Shown: one piece after another, positions 40,008 through 52,083 of the stretch
Layout: the number at the start of each line of letters is the position of its first letter
How positions within the stretch are numbered: the stretch's first letter is position 1
DNA from: Astropecten irregularis
Taxonomy: Eukaryota; Echinodermata; Asteroidea; Paxillosida; Astropectinidae
Assembly: GCA_963971285.1 (NCBI GenBank)
Contig: OZ020244.1
Span: 32,054,001-32,118,000 of the forward strand
Direction: 5' to 3'
Length of the DNA stretch: 64,000 bases
The notes under the pieces: generated by a model
What the model saw: the letters and a program-made list of their open reading frames with translations, nothing else
Told to the model about the DNA's origin: nothing
The model's database searches: none
Position numbers and translations under genes: made by a program

Positions 40008-40471
40008 TCACTTGGTGTGAGCTTTCATTGATCTGTACGCCCAACCACTCTGCAATGCCATAGCAAAGGCTGGGTATGTCACCGGAGCAGTGTTCACCGG
40101 CCCCGAGGCCCTAAGCGGTAGCATCCCGCCAGGCAGCCCAGCGAATGAGAAGCCACCGATAGCAGCCAGAGCCTGAGCGACGGCCGCATTGCCGGGCAGT
40201 AAGGTCGATGTGGCAGGTAGAGCGGACGAGGTAACCACGGGCAGATTGGGCAGGCCGGTCAGACACATCTTGGCGGGAGGAAAGGAGCAGACGGCCCCGC
40301 TGACTATACCGGGCGGCTTCTGCTGCACGGACGGGGTCGGCAGGAGCACGATGTCCGGGGACGACTGGGGGCTACACGCTGCGGTCGACGGTGTCTTGGG
40401 AGTCAGGGTTGATGTTGAGGGTAATGTGATGCAAGGTGAGGTGGGAGTTGTCCTCGCTTCGGTTTTGCTGA
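40008..40471 (-). CDS. Poxn: Poxn exon 5: C-terminal region and stop
   Basis: 464 nt, residues 212-365, TGA at 40008-40010. It is Ser/Thr/Pro-rich, then hydrophobic and Ala/Gly-rich ([12 protein letters not shown]), ending MKAHTK. No homeodomain remnant is visible. Coding bias is clear: GC content is much higher than the flanks. Confidence 0.92.
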
Positions 40472-43400
40472 CTGCAATAGAATTTCGGTGAAAATATCCA
40501 CAAATTCATTATCCATATGATCAAATAAAAATGCACAATCGGCTGCTCAGCCGGACAGTCACTCACGGTCATATTAAAGGTACTTTGGTTTTTGTCAAAG
40601 AAATGCAGATTCTTGGGCAAAAATATCAAGGAAGATACAGTAACAGTCATCTGTGAAAATTTCACACCCATACGGTGCCCACTTTCTGAGAAAATGGTGA
40701 AAAACGCCCACAGTATTTCTTTTAAAAAAATTTACCGTTATTTTTTATCTTTAAAAGATCGAAATTGTTTTTGGTTACTGGTTTTACTCCTAGCATTTCA
40801 GGCAGACAAATTTTAACGGTATCTACCATCACCATCTTTATATACCCCGTAAGGTTTTTAGTTTTATCTGTGGAGATTTCTGTTTTGGTATGCTACCAAA
40901 GTATGATAGAATAGGCCTATACCTTTAAATGTCTACGCCATTCTCTGAATGATGCATTTATATGACTGATTGATTGATTGATTTATTTATTCATTGATTC
41001 ATTCATTGATTAAATGGCATCTTGATTTGGAGCCTTAGTCAAACGATCGATAATTTGGTTGATCAATGAAAAAATAATTGATTATAATGAGATAATAGTA
41101 TCATACTTTGGCAGTATACCAAAACAGAAATGTTTCCAGATTTACCTATAACTTACAGGGTATAAAGATGGTGATGGTAGAAACACACTGTTCAAATTTT
41201 TCTGCATGAAATGCTGTATTTATCCAGAAAAGAGTAAAACCAGTAACCACAAATATTTTTGATCTTTTAAAGATCAAAAATAAAAGAGAAAACACGTAAG
41301 AAATACTGTGGCTGTTTTTCACTGTTTTTCTCAAAATGTGGGCACCGTATGGGACTGCAATTTTCACAGATGACTGTTACTGTATCTGTCTTGATATTTT
41401 TGTCCACAATCTTAGTATTTCTTTGATAAAAACCAAAGTACGATATTACCTTTAAACGAAAGATGAATAGATAATATTTTAGGATTTTTTCCCGATGAAA
41501 TAATGAGCAGTAATTTGACAGATATCTTACTCTTTTCACAGATTTCTGTCTCGTCCTCTTCCTCTTCGTCACTGCTTGACAATTTCCTCTTTCTCCCCTC
41601 GTTGCCTTGGAGAATCTGATCGATGGAATGACTTGGTTTAACCGCTGGGGGCGCTTTGTAGATGAGATGGGTTGTGTTTTGTGGAGACGGTCTTTGTGGG
41701 ATGGGAGCTGGTAGCCTAGCAACCGGAGCAGGTAGATTGGTCGTCATCTCCTGTATAAAAATTAACCACAAAAGTGAAATCGATGAAAAACCAAACAGAA
41801 TTTCAAAAGGGAATTTATGGGAAGGGTGTGTTAAAAATCGGTATAAAAAGAAATGTCTGTTTCAGGATTGAATTGGATTTTTATTAACGGTATATTTTAG
41901 GCCGTGAACAAATAAATTGTAGGACTCAGTAATATCTTCACATGTATTATTGAATTGGATAAACTAAAGTGAATGATGGTCGATACAAGTAATAAACTGC
42001 TGTAAACTGCTCATCAGCCAAAAATCATGACCTAAAATTTATCAAATGATTTGAGTTAAGAGGGCCTGACGCGTTTCGATCCTAGCAGGATCTTGCTCAG
42101 GGGCTATGGTCAGTTATAAAAGCAAAAGCAGTACAATATTAACTGACAACATCAAAACTCTAACGAAGTCACTGTAAAATCAAATGAACTTATGGCCTCT
42201 TTCTGGGTAATACTTGTCCTGTTTTGATGCAGTACCAAGATGTTCAAATAGTCCCTAACTGGTAAAGTGATGGGTTGGCATCCAAAGGAAAAGGGGTAAC
42301 GCCTTTTTTAAGCAGAGCAAAGTGCGGTGATTTATTATAGCCTCACTGGCCCGTCTCTTGATGGACTTGTAATGGTAAATAAACCACACATAATTCATTT
42401 ATTTAAAATTTGACATTCCAAACGGCAAGCCAACCGTATTTTGTTGAGAATGTGATAAAAGAGGCTCAATGAATATAACGGGTGGAAGAGAAGATCATTT
42501 ACACTTTCTATGCCGTTGGGTGCGCTGTTTCGTAGAATGCGATTGATAGAGCTGACGCTTGGTATGGTACTTTCATCACACACTCTCTCCTGCAGAAGTC
42601 TGTCTCGAATCTCCCAGGCAAAGATGGACGGGTTGTCATGCTTGTATCCCATGATCTTCTTGACCACCAACGGCGTGGCTACCTGTGGATGAAGACGGAG
42701 CTGTCTTCAAAATACGAAATGAGTGGACTGGGACTTCGCCAACCGTCTTCGTCATCATGACGGTTGATCACTATCAGTATCACCATCACATCATCATCAT
42801 ACACACCACCATCATCATCACCACCATGCAGCGGCGTAGCAAGGATTTTTTCAGCAGGGGGGCACTGGGGGGGCCTTGGAATTTTGTGGGGGGGCACCCG
42901 GAATTTTTTCAAAACTGGAGATTTGCAAAATATGAGAAATGCGGGGGGGGGGCGGATCCAGCGGGCGTGGGGCAACCTTTTCTTCAAGCAAAAAAAATAA
43001 ATTAAAAAATTAAAAAATTAAAAAATAAAAAAATAAAAGGGAAACAGAGAGACTCCAAAAGAGCTGAAAAAGAGGGGAAGACAAAATAAGCTAGTTTTAA
43101 TCGCCCCGAAACGCATCCGTCGCTATTGAAATGGCGTATTTTATTTCCACGCTCCCTGGAAAATCATGGATAAGCGCGAAGGCCTTGCGGCCGGGGTCCA
43201 GGGCTCGCTTAAGGGCCCTGGAAGCTCAGGGGTTCTAGATATTCTTTGGTGCAATCTGAGCCTTATTTTGGAAGCAATTGTTCCGATAAATTTATTCATT
43301 TATTTATATTATTACTTCATTATTTCTTTTTAATCCAACACTCTTGAGCGGGAGAAATTCAATCTGGGGACCAGACTAACTAGCTAAACCAGATAAAATG

Positions 43401-46400
43401 GCAGATGGGCTGTTTTGAAGTTCGCAACCGTTTATAAGCGCGTAAGAAAATTGCATTTTTACACTGAAATGTTGCACAAATTTCTTTACTGTAGGGTTTT
43501 AAGGACTCAGGAACATTTGCTGAAAGTAAAAAATTTTTGGAACAGTTAAAGCTGTTAAGTTGTTTTTATTTCCTTTATAGCTATCATACCCTACAGATAA
43601 CGCATATTTTTTTTTCTATACCCACGATTTTTTGTGGGGGGGCACCTGGGGGGGCACGCCGAATTTGTGGGGGGGCACGTGCCCCCCCAGGCCCCCCCGT
43701 AGCTACGCCGCTGCCACCATGGCACCACCAGCACCATTGCCATCACCATTAATTTACCTGCGTCACCACCCAACGGCATCTCCCTTGTTTCCACACCCAC
43801 CATCCAGTGGCCAATTCCATAGAGCTGCTTAGCACATAAAAATTGCTTAGCAGTTGGCACAAACTACTTTCCCACAAACCACCATTGAAAATTTCATATT
43901 ATTTGGTATTCATGCATGGTCAGCGAACAAACAATTGCAAGTGATACACAACACACGGAAATTTGGTTGTTAATCCTGTTTTTACTAAGACAGAAATGTC
44001 ATGCTTAGCGAATTTTTTGGCCCCTGTACAATTAGATTTCACCATTCCTAGAACAGTCCACGTCTCGACGTACCTATACTGAACTGGGACCAATTACATA
44101 GAGCTGCTTTATTTAAAGCACGTGGCTTCAGCATGAAAAGTATTCCTTGATCAAACAGGATTAATTACCAACCAAATTTTCATGTGATGTTTACTCCTTT
44201 TGACTTGTATCATTCAAAAGGAGTTTTGGCTGGCGTACTGGGGCCAATTTCACGGCGCTGCTTAGCTCAAACATTCTTAAGCATGACATTAATGTTTTGT
44301 CTTACAGGGTTAATTAACAACCAAAATGTCCATGTGTTGTGTATCGCTTGTGATTGTTCTTTGGCTGTTGTTCACTGACCATGAATAACAACTGAAATTT
44401 GTAACGGTAGTTTGTTTTATTGGTCAAGACATTTTTGTGCTAAGCAAATTTGTGTGCTTAGCAGCTTTATGAAATTGGCCCCTGGTCACCACCGCTCCAT
44501 TCACAGTACATCGCGAACATTCATCAGAACATTATATCGCTGCAAACAAAGCGAGCATTCATTCACGTGACATTTCTTATACACCGTGAACAAGAATTTA
44601 TCAAAATTGCACTCTCTCATCACAACCGTTACCAGACGACTGTTTTATCAACTGTACAAGCGAACCACGAAGTATTACAAACTTGAAGTAGGCTCTAAAA
44701 TGGTCAACATGAATGGGGACATAACTAGTTTTATCAACCAATAGCGCTCCGCACTGATGACGTTATTAATTGTGATTAAAACACCCGTACGTCAGACAAA
44801 AAAAAAAGACACACATTTTGACGTGGTATTTGAATGACGTCGCAAGTTTTTATACATTTTTTTTTTTTAATTGAAACGAGTCAAGAATGCCGAATGTGCA
44901 AAAGGCAGCATCCGAACATGGCATGCAGGACTAAATTGAAAGGGACATTTTCAGCCATCCCAACCACAATCATACACCCACCCACCTTGGGTTTGCTGCC
45001 GCCGATGTTGCCCGGCCGTATGGACCCAGTCTCGAAGAATCTAGTGAGAATCTTGGACACGCAACCGTGCGACACGAGGAGTTGACGGGAGATGTCGCAC
45101 GGCCTCACGCCCAGCTGAGCTAGCTGGATGATACGAGCCCGCACGCAGTCGGGCAGCGGCCGACCGTTGACGAACACGCCCCCGAGCTGGTTCACGCCGG
45201 CTTGCCCTGATGGCGAAAGAAAGAAAGAATTGAGAGTGATGGAATAAAAATGGGTAAGAAATCAATTATTGTCGACGACTGGTGAAGAGAAATGACACAA
45301 TGGGATAAATGATGGGTTTGGCTGGTGAAAATGAAGCCCCCCTTTTGATTTGATGATCTACTGCAATCAGAGTTGCTCAGCATGAAATATGCCTGGGAGG
45401 GATGTGATCTTTTATTCCATTTCTAGCCCCCCCCCCCCCCCCATCTCTTCTTAATAAAAATAGGACTCGTTCGTTATACACCCCTCTATTTTTCTTCTCA
45501 CGGAATGAGATAATTGAAAGGGGCGTGCCTGATGTGTTTCGGGGCTGGGGTTGATGGGGGGGGGAGTCTGAGTTTGTCACTATACCCCAATTTTGGAGAG
45601 CTACATTCGGGACAGGTGGTGGTATAGTGTGGGAGACAATCGGAATAAAACACGAGATATATTGAACATGATTTAACAAATTCGAGTGAATTGATCAATA
45701 TTCCGAGTGCAATGAGAGTTTCCGTGAAGATTGGGGTCGTGACTGTCTTTGATAAGTTTTGGAATATAGTACATGTAGTTGGAGGAATGATTTCGTGCAA
45801 GTTGACAATATCTGCACTGAGACTTGAACAGCCAGTCGAGCCATTTTTGTCATCTGCTAATTTACTAATTTAACATGCATCCTTTGTGAAATCTCGGTCA
45901 GGTAGTATAGTATAGGCCTAGATACTCTTTTTGAGAAGGGAACAGACTTTCAATGTAGACAAAAAAATCTGCTTTTTGATGACGCATTATAGAGCTGAGA
46001 AGACGTCTCGGTCGGAGATTATATACCGTGGGTTTGAAATGGCCTACCGTATCACACTATGCACGTGATGGTTTAAAAAACATTTTTACCACAAACTGTT
46101 CGGCCCAATCTAAGTTCTCGTCCTCTAAAAATAAATCCAAGAAGATACTGTATGCGCGATCTCTAGTCTGGCTTTTACTCATTTTAGCGTACTGTATGCA
46201 TACTCTAATCTCTCACAAACACGCATTATAAGTCACCAAGTCCGTACAAAATCATTTGCATTCGTGACAGATAAATAATATTGCACTTTGCCCTTTATTT
46301 CATCCACAAAATTGCGTCAGAAAATATTCATAAGTGATATGCTGATATAAATACCAATGTTTTCCATTGTTGTTTTGAAGTTTACAGAGGCCGGATTTAA

Positions 46401-49353
46401 GAAGACCAGTTTTGAATTATTGTCACATGAAAATTAATCTGATACCTCCAAATATACCAGAATTTCTTTTGCGGCTTTAGTCTTTTAGAGAAATTTGACC
46501 ATCGATGAAATTGTATAGAAAATGTGAGACAAACTCTGTAGAGAGCTGTTTTACGATAGTTGTCGGCTATTGATACAAGATGTATTAAAATGGATTATGT
46601 GGGAGGTTGGCCTAATATGTAGGTTATTTTGAGGTAAGCTGCATGCGAAGTGAGTGAAGTTTGGCAAGAGAAAATTACGTTTTGTGATTGAAATTGAAAT
46701 TATTTGAAAAGTGAACAAAAACAATTGTACGGTATTCAGGAGGTCGCCGGTTCGAATCCCACTCCAGTCAATTTTTCTTTGTTCACTTTTCAATTACTTT
46801 AATTTCAGTCAGTTTCCCTTGTCGTCATTTGATGAAATTGAAATTTAGACTTTCTTCGGAAACCTATACGGTAAAAAGGAGGCAATTGAAAGAAAAATTA
46901 TGACATGAATCCTGCAAATGTTGAGCTGTATTTCATAATTACTCAAAGTTAAGTTCCATGCTTGGCTGGAGATTAGTATAATTGAACACCAATGTATAAT
47001 CATGACACCGCTTACGTTATTTGTCCTCTATGGTCATTTTACCCTTGTATAGTTATGTGACTCCATTTCACTGACCATATTGTTGTATATCATTTTTACT
47101 TTATCTGTTTTCTGGGTGATTTTTCATTGTGTATTTTTCTGTTCAAAGTGACATAATGCAGGCGTTCGGTCAGTATAGTGAACACGTAATCAAATCCGTC
47201 CCTAAATGGCCATTGTCTTTTTTTAGCGATTCAGAATTTGCCGAATTTCTCACCAAATTAATGTTCCCCAATTTTAACTTAGCCTCTCTTTATTTCATTT
47301 CCATCCCGAAAATGATTGACAAGAAAATTGAGTGTTTAATCAATACAACTCAATCCCGAATCGGTCAACTGTCACCCACAGTTTAAAGGTAGTATCATAC
47401 TTTGGTTTTTATCAAAGAAATACTGATTCATGGGCAACAATATCAAGGAAGATACAGTAACAGTCATCTGAGAAAATTTCAGTCCCATACGGTGCCAACT
47501 TTTTGAGAAAACAGTGAAAAACGACAACAGTATTTCTTAAGTCTTTTCTCTTTTATTTTTGATCTTTTAAAAGATCAAAAATATTTTCGGTCGTTGTTTT
47601 ATTAATTCCTGGATAAATGCACCATTTCAGGCGGAAACATTTTAACGGTAGGTTTCTACCAGCACAATCTTCATACCCTGTAAGTTATACGTAAATCTGT
47701 GGACATTTCTGTTTTGGTCTCTTACCAAAGTATGAAACTACCTTTAAACAGGTTCATAACGTATTAAAAGTCGTGACCAACTGGCCAGACTTCAACCAAG
47801 AATTAACCAGTTGTACGCAAAAAAATATTCATGCGTTTCAATTTTCATGATGAATTTTAAAGGAGTTGATTCTCCACAAAGATAAGACAAATGCCTAATA
47901 GTCGAATATTAAGTTGGAAGGAACCATTCTCCAGTTCAATAATCTTTGAAAGGAAATATTGGGGACCACATAAAACTGACTAAAATCAAAATCACATGGA
48001 ATAGAAAGTCTGATGGAAATGATATAATTGGAATAGAACTCATTAACGGGGAGGAAAAACACATTTTAGGTCATGTCATATCAGCTAACGGCGAACAAGT
48101 ATACTTCAGTGATAATCCCGGAAAAATAAAAAAAAACACTCGTAAAAGCCTGACCTTGAATCTTTTGCCTTTGCACGGAACAAAATATACAGAAATAATG
48201 TACACTGAACATTTCAAAATTCACCTGGCGCTAAAATTATTGGGTTTTTTTAGGCGCAAGCCCATTCGATCCCCTTTTTAAAAATCCAAAATATACTCCC
48301 GGCAGATTTTGGTTGTGTTAATATCTATCAAATATTGTATAAAAACGTTTCTATTATACGTGGTATAGTCGACATGAGAATGCAACCAGATCATGTCCAA
48401 AGTTTACAGATATTATTTTAGCATTTCTTTCCAAAGCGCTGTATAGTCGCATTTGTCCGTTTATAGTGTGGGCTTTTGCCGTCGAAATGAGCAGATAAGC
48501 TTGCTGTCCTTATACCCGTTTTTTATGTTCGCATTTTGAAGCATGCACATGATATAGGCATACTTTACGTCAAGGCATAGCTATTCCTTTGCAAAATAGT
48601 TCAGAATGTACCACCGATGAGAAAAAATACCTAACAAAACTTGTAATGTTTTTGTATCGGTTTTGCAGATTGCTGCGATAAAGATTGGAGGTTTATGTTT
48701 TTTTCGCCTCCCAGATATGAATACACGGAAAACTGAAGAAACTGACAGATTGACTTCGGTAAAGAGTTACCGTACCATGATTGTTGGCAGCCTAATATCG
48801 GTTGGATTTCATTCAACCATGAACTATACCCATATCTGGGTGGTTGCAGAACTCATCAAAATCTTCTCCTTCTTCCCCACCCCATCTTAAGGATTTTTTT
48901 TTTTCAAGTCAGTGAATGATCCATGAATTGGTCAGGAATGAACGTATTGCACATAAATTTAAAGTCCTTCCGTCATTTTGCCTTAGAGAAAGATCCTGCT
49001 ATAGGATCGAAACGCGAAAGGACCTCCCAACTCTAAGAAATTGAAAGTGTGTTAGCTCCATTTTAATAATTTGTAGGACCACGTTTTCATCATAATCGAC
49101 CCAGAGAGTTAGCTGATTACGCGAAAATTTAGAATCCATTACATCAGAATGTCAAATCAAAACATCAGTATAAGAATGAATTGTATTCTAAATTCAGTCA
49201 CACGGTACATGGTATAAAACTGGTTTAAAAAATGTAATCGCCGGAACGGCAAAGTCCATTATTTTAACCAATACGGTAGGCCTACTTATATGCCGTATTG
49301 CAATTTGCCGAGTAATCATAGATTCATCATACGGTCTTACCTGTGTGAGGCAT
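40008..49353 (-). CDS. Poxn: Poxn (Pox neuro): paired-domain transcription factor, 5 coding exons
   Basis: Exons on the minus strand: 49353-49341, 45206-44986, 42682-42503, 41750-41531, 40471-40008. They total 1098 nt, 365 residues plus TGA, with every intron phase matching. The N-terminus [14 protein letters not shown], then [25 protein letters not shown] and TGSIRPG, fit the Pox neuro class rather than Pax6, Pax2/5/8 or Pax1/9. The paired domain spans about residues 5-131 (PAI then RED subdomains) and should bind DNA in the nucleus. HSIDQILQ at 179-186 is an octapeptide-like motif (Groucho-type co-repressor contact in other Pax proteins). A KRKL basic patch and an acidic run (196-205) follow. 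No homeodomain is present. The C-terminal 150 residues are Pro/Ser/Thr/Ala-rich. Poxn specifies sensory and neural fates in Drosophila; its role here is inferred only from family. Confidence 0.95.
40574..40928. mobile_element. 350-bp palindromic MITE family, copy 10
   Basis: In Poxn intron 4, 103 bp upstream of exon 5 in the gene's direction. Confidence 0.83.
41094..41455. mobile_element. 350-bp palindromic MITE family, copy 11
   Basis: Also in Poxn intron 4, 75 bp from the exon 4 donor. Its ORFs overlap the exon 4 frame by chance. Confidence 0.83.
41531..41750 (-). CDS. Poxn: Poxn exon 4: octapeptide and acidic region
   Basis: 220 nt, residues 139-211 plus 1 nt. It is a Pro-rich stretch followed by HSIDQILQ, a basic RKRKL patch and an Asp/Glu run. 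The splice phases join it to both neighbours. A transposon copy ends 76 bp below its donor. Confidence 0.9.
41984..42115. mobile_element. CCTGACGCGTTTCGATCC-type repeat, copy 1
   Basis: TACAAGTAATAAACTGCTGT and GCGTTTCGATCCTAGCAGGA are shared with 54596-54767. A shorter relative is at 48980-49045. In Poxn intron 3. Confidence 0.75.
42503..42682 (-). CDS. Poxn: Poxn exon 3: RED subdomain of the paired domain
   Basis: 180 nt, residues 79-138, phase 0 both sides. [24 protein letters not shown] and [13 protein letters not shown] are the C-terminal paired subdomain. Acceptor CCACAG, donor GTAAAT. Confidence 0.96.
42829..43713. mobile_element. 885-bp hAT-type element with perfect 8-bp target duplication
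   Basis: Ends CAGCGGCGTAGCAAGG and GTAGCTACGCCGCTG. CCACCATG is duplicated at 42821-42828 and 43714-43721. Poly-G/poly-C subterminal tracts. A GGGGCGGATCCAGCGGGCGT remnant starts at about 42948. No transposase. In Poxn intron 2. Confidence 0.92.
43807..44024. mobile_element. 240-bp MITE (GGGGCCAATTTCAT family), copy 3
   Basis: Ends TGGCCAATTCCATAGAGCTG and TTTTTTGGCCCC with family interior. Shorter than other copies. In Poxn intron 2. Confidence 0.82.
44240..44482. mobile_element. 240-bp MITE (GGGGCCAATTTCAT family), copy 4
   Basis: Ends GGGGCCAATTTCACGGCGCT and ATGAAATTGGCCCC. A fragment of another copy lies just upstream at about 44090-44180. Confidence 0.85.
44986..45206 (-). CDS. Poxn: Poxn exon 2: PAI subdomain of the paired domain
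   Basis: 221 nt, residues 5-78. It holds the beta-hairpin ([15 protein letters not shown]), three helices including the recognition helix ([12 protein letters not shown]) and the linker [15 protein letters not shown]. Acceptor ATCAG, donor GTGGGT. Confidence 0.96.
45424..45440. repeat. Poly-C run in Poxn intron 1
   Basis: A run of about 15 C residues. Similar homopolymers occur at 5588, 15584, 16029, 50357 and 51184. Confidence 0.85.
46703..46797 (+). mobile_element. tRNA-derived SINE fragment
   Basis: GGAGGTCGCCGGTTCGAATC and TTTTTCTTTGTTCACTTTTC. The A-box half is missing. In Poxn intron 1. Confidence 0.7.
47383..47747. mobile_element. 350-bp palindromic MITE family, copy 12
   Basis: Full-length copy in Poxn intron 1, both ends intact (TTAAAGGTAGTATCATACTT and CTACCTTTAA). 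Confidence 0.88.
47750..49340. other. 5' part of Poxn intron 1, nothing recognised except a short repeat
   Basis: AT-rich. A frame at 47946-48281 (111 codons) is open but has a low-complexity, AT-biased composition and no recognised family. A GATCGAAACGCG repeat piece lies at 48980-49045. Confidence 0.4.
49341..49353 (-). CDS. Poxn: Poxn exon 1: 13-nt start exon
   Basis: A tiny coding exon, ATG CCT CAC ACA G, before a GTAAG donor. Joined to exon 2 it reads [14 protein letters not shown], the conserved Pox neuro N-terminus, which makes this micro-exon convincing. A CACAG acceptor at 49405-49407 suggests the exon starts in 5' UTR at 49404. Confidence 0.92.
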
Positions 49354-50340
49354 GTTAAGCAGAATGACTGGAGTATCGGTTTCAACTTGACCAAGCTTTA
49401 GTTTCTGTGAGTGAAATTGGAAGAAGAAACGAAAATAAAACACGAATTGCCTGCTATAACGACATTAAATTAACAAACAAAAGCAGTTCGGGGCTCAAAT
49501 TTAGGAATACATTCCTTTTGAAACAAAAATAAATGAATACAAATACGCACCAGACTTTATACAACGTTAGTTAACGAATTTAGCCACAAAACGTTATTCT
49601 TACTTATGCTGTGGTATAATTTGTGCGTCAAAATCAATTTCCAGCTTTGACATTGTTTCAAAGATCGAACTGACACTCGATGATAAATCACGGTCTCCAA
49701 TGAAATACTTAGAAGTTCCGTTTGTCCGACCAGTTTCAAATGAGTGAAGACTTTGAGACAGAAACGGGGCTTAAGTTAAGCCCGTGTTTCTAACAGCTTT
49801 GTGAGGTGTTTTAAGAATTGAACGAAAGTGATTTGGATCTTGATAAAAACCAAACACACGAAAAATGTTGTCAATTTTATAATATCACAAATCAAGTTAC
49901 GATAACTACCAAGAATAATCTGTGTTTTTCTTACCGCGGCGTACACTCCGAAGCGAACCGTTCGATGTCTGGAATTCTCTCCCGTGGAATCACCGTATCG
50001 ATTAGACGGTCACGGGCAGAGCGCTGGCTGTTTATACGCCGTCTCCACGCTCCTTTGGGCCCGGCCAATACAAGACAGTACGCGCGGAGGTGCGAGAGCG
50101 GTGAGCGGGAAAGTGGCGTATCGAGTCGGACGCGGGCCGGTTTTACCCCGGCTCATCCATGCCTGAGGTTACACGCTGGAAAACACCTGCTCGGGAGTCC
50201 GTGTTATCGTTTTGAGAGAAGAAAAAAAAAACCTCACTCCAGCGAGAGAGCTGGACGGACAGGAAGGCGGATGAGAGGAACAAAATGAACGGGGCTGCAT
50301 TTTACGCGACGCTCGCTCTCTCATCATCAGCTCGCGGAAG
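49354..50340 (-). promoter_or_regulatory. Poxn: Candidate Poxn 5' UTR exons and promoter region
   Basis: A minus-strand donor GTAAGA begins at 49934 and would end a non-coding exon at 49935. It could splice to the acceptor before 49404. The DNA at about 49930-50340 is markedly richer in G+C and CpG than the surroundings, as expected for a developmental gene promoter. No TATA box or initiator is assigned. The long plus-strand reading frames across this GC-rich block look incidental. Confidence 0.35.
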
Positions 50341-51472
50341 CTTGGGTCTTCTCAACCCCCCCCCCCCCCTCCACCTCCTCCCTTGTATGGAAAGTGATTT
50401 GTAGAAATCGATTCGACGGAAGTCGTTGGGGGGCTTGCCCGTGCCATTGGCTGCTCAGGCTGCATGCATGCTTTGGCCACCGTGCAGCGAGTTGGGGGTG
50501 ATGCAGTATAGGGGGGATTTTATGGGCTTTGATGAGGGGAGTAGTCACTACTGATTGCCTAGGCCTGTCCCGGCAGGTGGTTTTGACGCTGAGCCGAGCC
50601 CGCTCGGCATTGTCTCACTGATTGCCTGGCCGGTGCAGCGGAAAGTTTTCCACCGGCGCTTCAACACAGAGCGAGAAAAAACAAGGTATAAATTCATTGC
50701 TTCTCCGCTTCACTTGCCCTGCGACAAGGCGATATCACCTGCCGAGCCAGTATGTCAACGGATCCATCCTAAGCAATTGCCGCGGACTCGATACCATCGC
50801 TTTTGAACCGAGCGGAAATGAAGCTATAACGTTGTTGATATATTAATTACATATATTCGCTCGCCGTGACATTTTTTTTATACTGGACTGAGAAAATACA
50901 TAATGATATTATGCGATTAGCATTGTGTGTTATACCGTTATGAATAACTAATGGACTTACTCAAATCTAGATAATATTTCTTTTGTCCGAGACCTAAAGA
51001 AACGAAGGGGTGTGGTCTATGGTCACGCCTCCTAACTTCTTGATACACATTACACTTGAATATTTCTTTTTTTTTTCATCTCGAAAGAGAATGGATGACT
51101 CGGAATTCTGAGGAGTTTATTGAAATCAATTTTTGCCAGGGTTGGTTGTCCCGTACTGACCCGTCAGCTCGTCTTGCCCCTCGGGGGGGGGGGGGGGGGG
51201 AGGGGGGTTCTATCCTCATCCTGCACCAAGTTCAATCCCATCACCGTAAACTGCTACCTTTTCTCTGGCGAGATTGTCGGAAAGTCATACCCTGGACGCC
51301 GAAACGGACGAGAAAAACGTATTTCCCTTTGCAAAATAAATTATATACATATGAATAAATCAATAAGAACATTACAAACAAAACAAAATCAACTAGGCCC
51401 TACATGATTGTATTGACCACCCGTACGTAATTAAAAGGCATAGCTTTATAAGGTTTGTATTTAAAGAATGTA

Positions 51473-51563
51473 GGTTTGCGGTGACACCATGTAATCTCTT
51501 TTGGGAGAAGATTGAAAGTTAATCTCTTCTCACAGAAGAAATTACATGGTGCCACCGCAAACC
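51473..51563. mobile_element. 91-bp hairpin element
   Basis: GGTTTGCGGTGACACCATGT and ATGGTGCCACCGCAAACC are inverse, with AATCTCTTTTGGGAG / GAGAAGAAATT-like inner pairing. A second small hairpin (AGAGATACATACATACTATG) follows. Confidence 0.85.
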
Positions 51564-52083
51564 ATAGAGATACATACATACTATGTATCTCTATGCCGCA
51601 AACCTACCTTCTTTTAGCACTTCCACCAAGACCTTCAAGTTTGTATTGTTTTCATCGATGGCTATTAGTAACAGTCACTATAGTGTGGCTGATGCATATC
51701 GAATCATATCCCAATGTATGCTATTATGAACACATTACACATGTACATGTACATGTACATCGAATTAACAACTTATGAGGGATACCATTGGCCTCAATCT
51801 CCGTCTGCTCATTGGTTGAAAGTTAGCGTGACGTAACAGCCTTTTAATGTGTCACGTAAGTTGACATTGTGGCTAATGATTTTTCCCCGTACAGTGGTTC
51901 GTTTCATTACGGTTCACGGCTTCAATTCTCACGCAATGTCTGGTATTATAGCGGCTGCAGCTGTACGTCCATAGACCGTGCATTTTGCATTTGTGTACAA
52001 TTGCAAGTCGTGGTCAATGTTATCGGACATCGACTGTGGACATTGGCAAGATCACCAGCTTCTCACTGTTTAATCCGAGTCCA

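Noticed and set aside
42395..42670. Extended reading of Poxn exon 3 into [11 protein letters not shown]
   Set aside because: The extension lies beyond a GTAAAT donor; splicing to 41750 restores phase and reaches the octapeptide motif.
47946..48281. 111-codon plus-strand open frame in Poxn intron 1
   Set aside because: AT-biased composition, no recognisable motif, no splice sites suggesting a gene. Kept only as an unrecognised frame.
49818..50288. 156-codon plus-strand frame across the GC-rich block
   Set aside because: Arg/Ser-rich translation expected from CpG-rich DNA; another frame is open over the same stretch; likely Poxn promoter DNA.
51725..51765. ACATGT repeats as a possible p53-like or promoter element
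   Set aside because: A short simple repeat with no supporting context.
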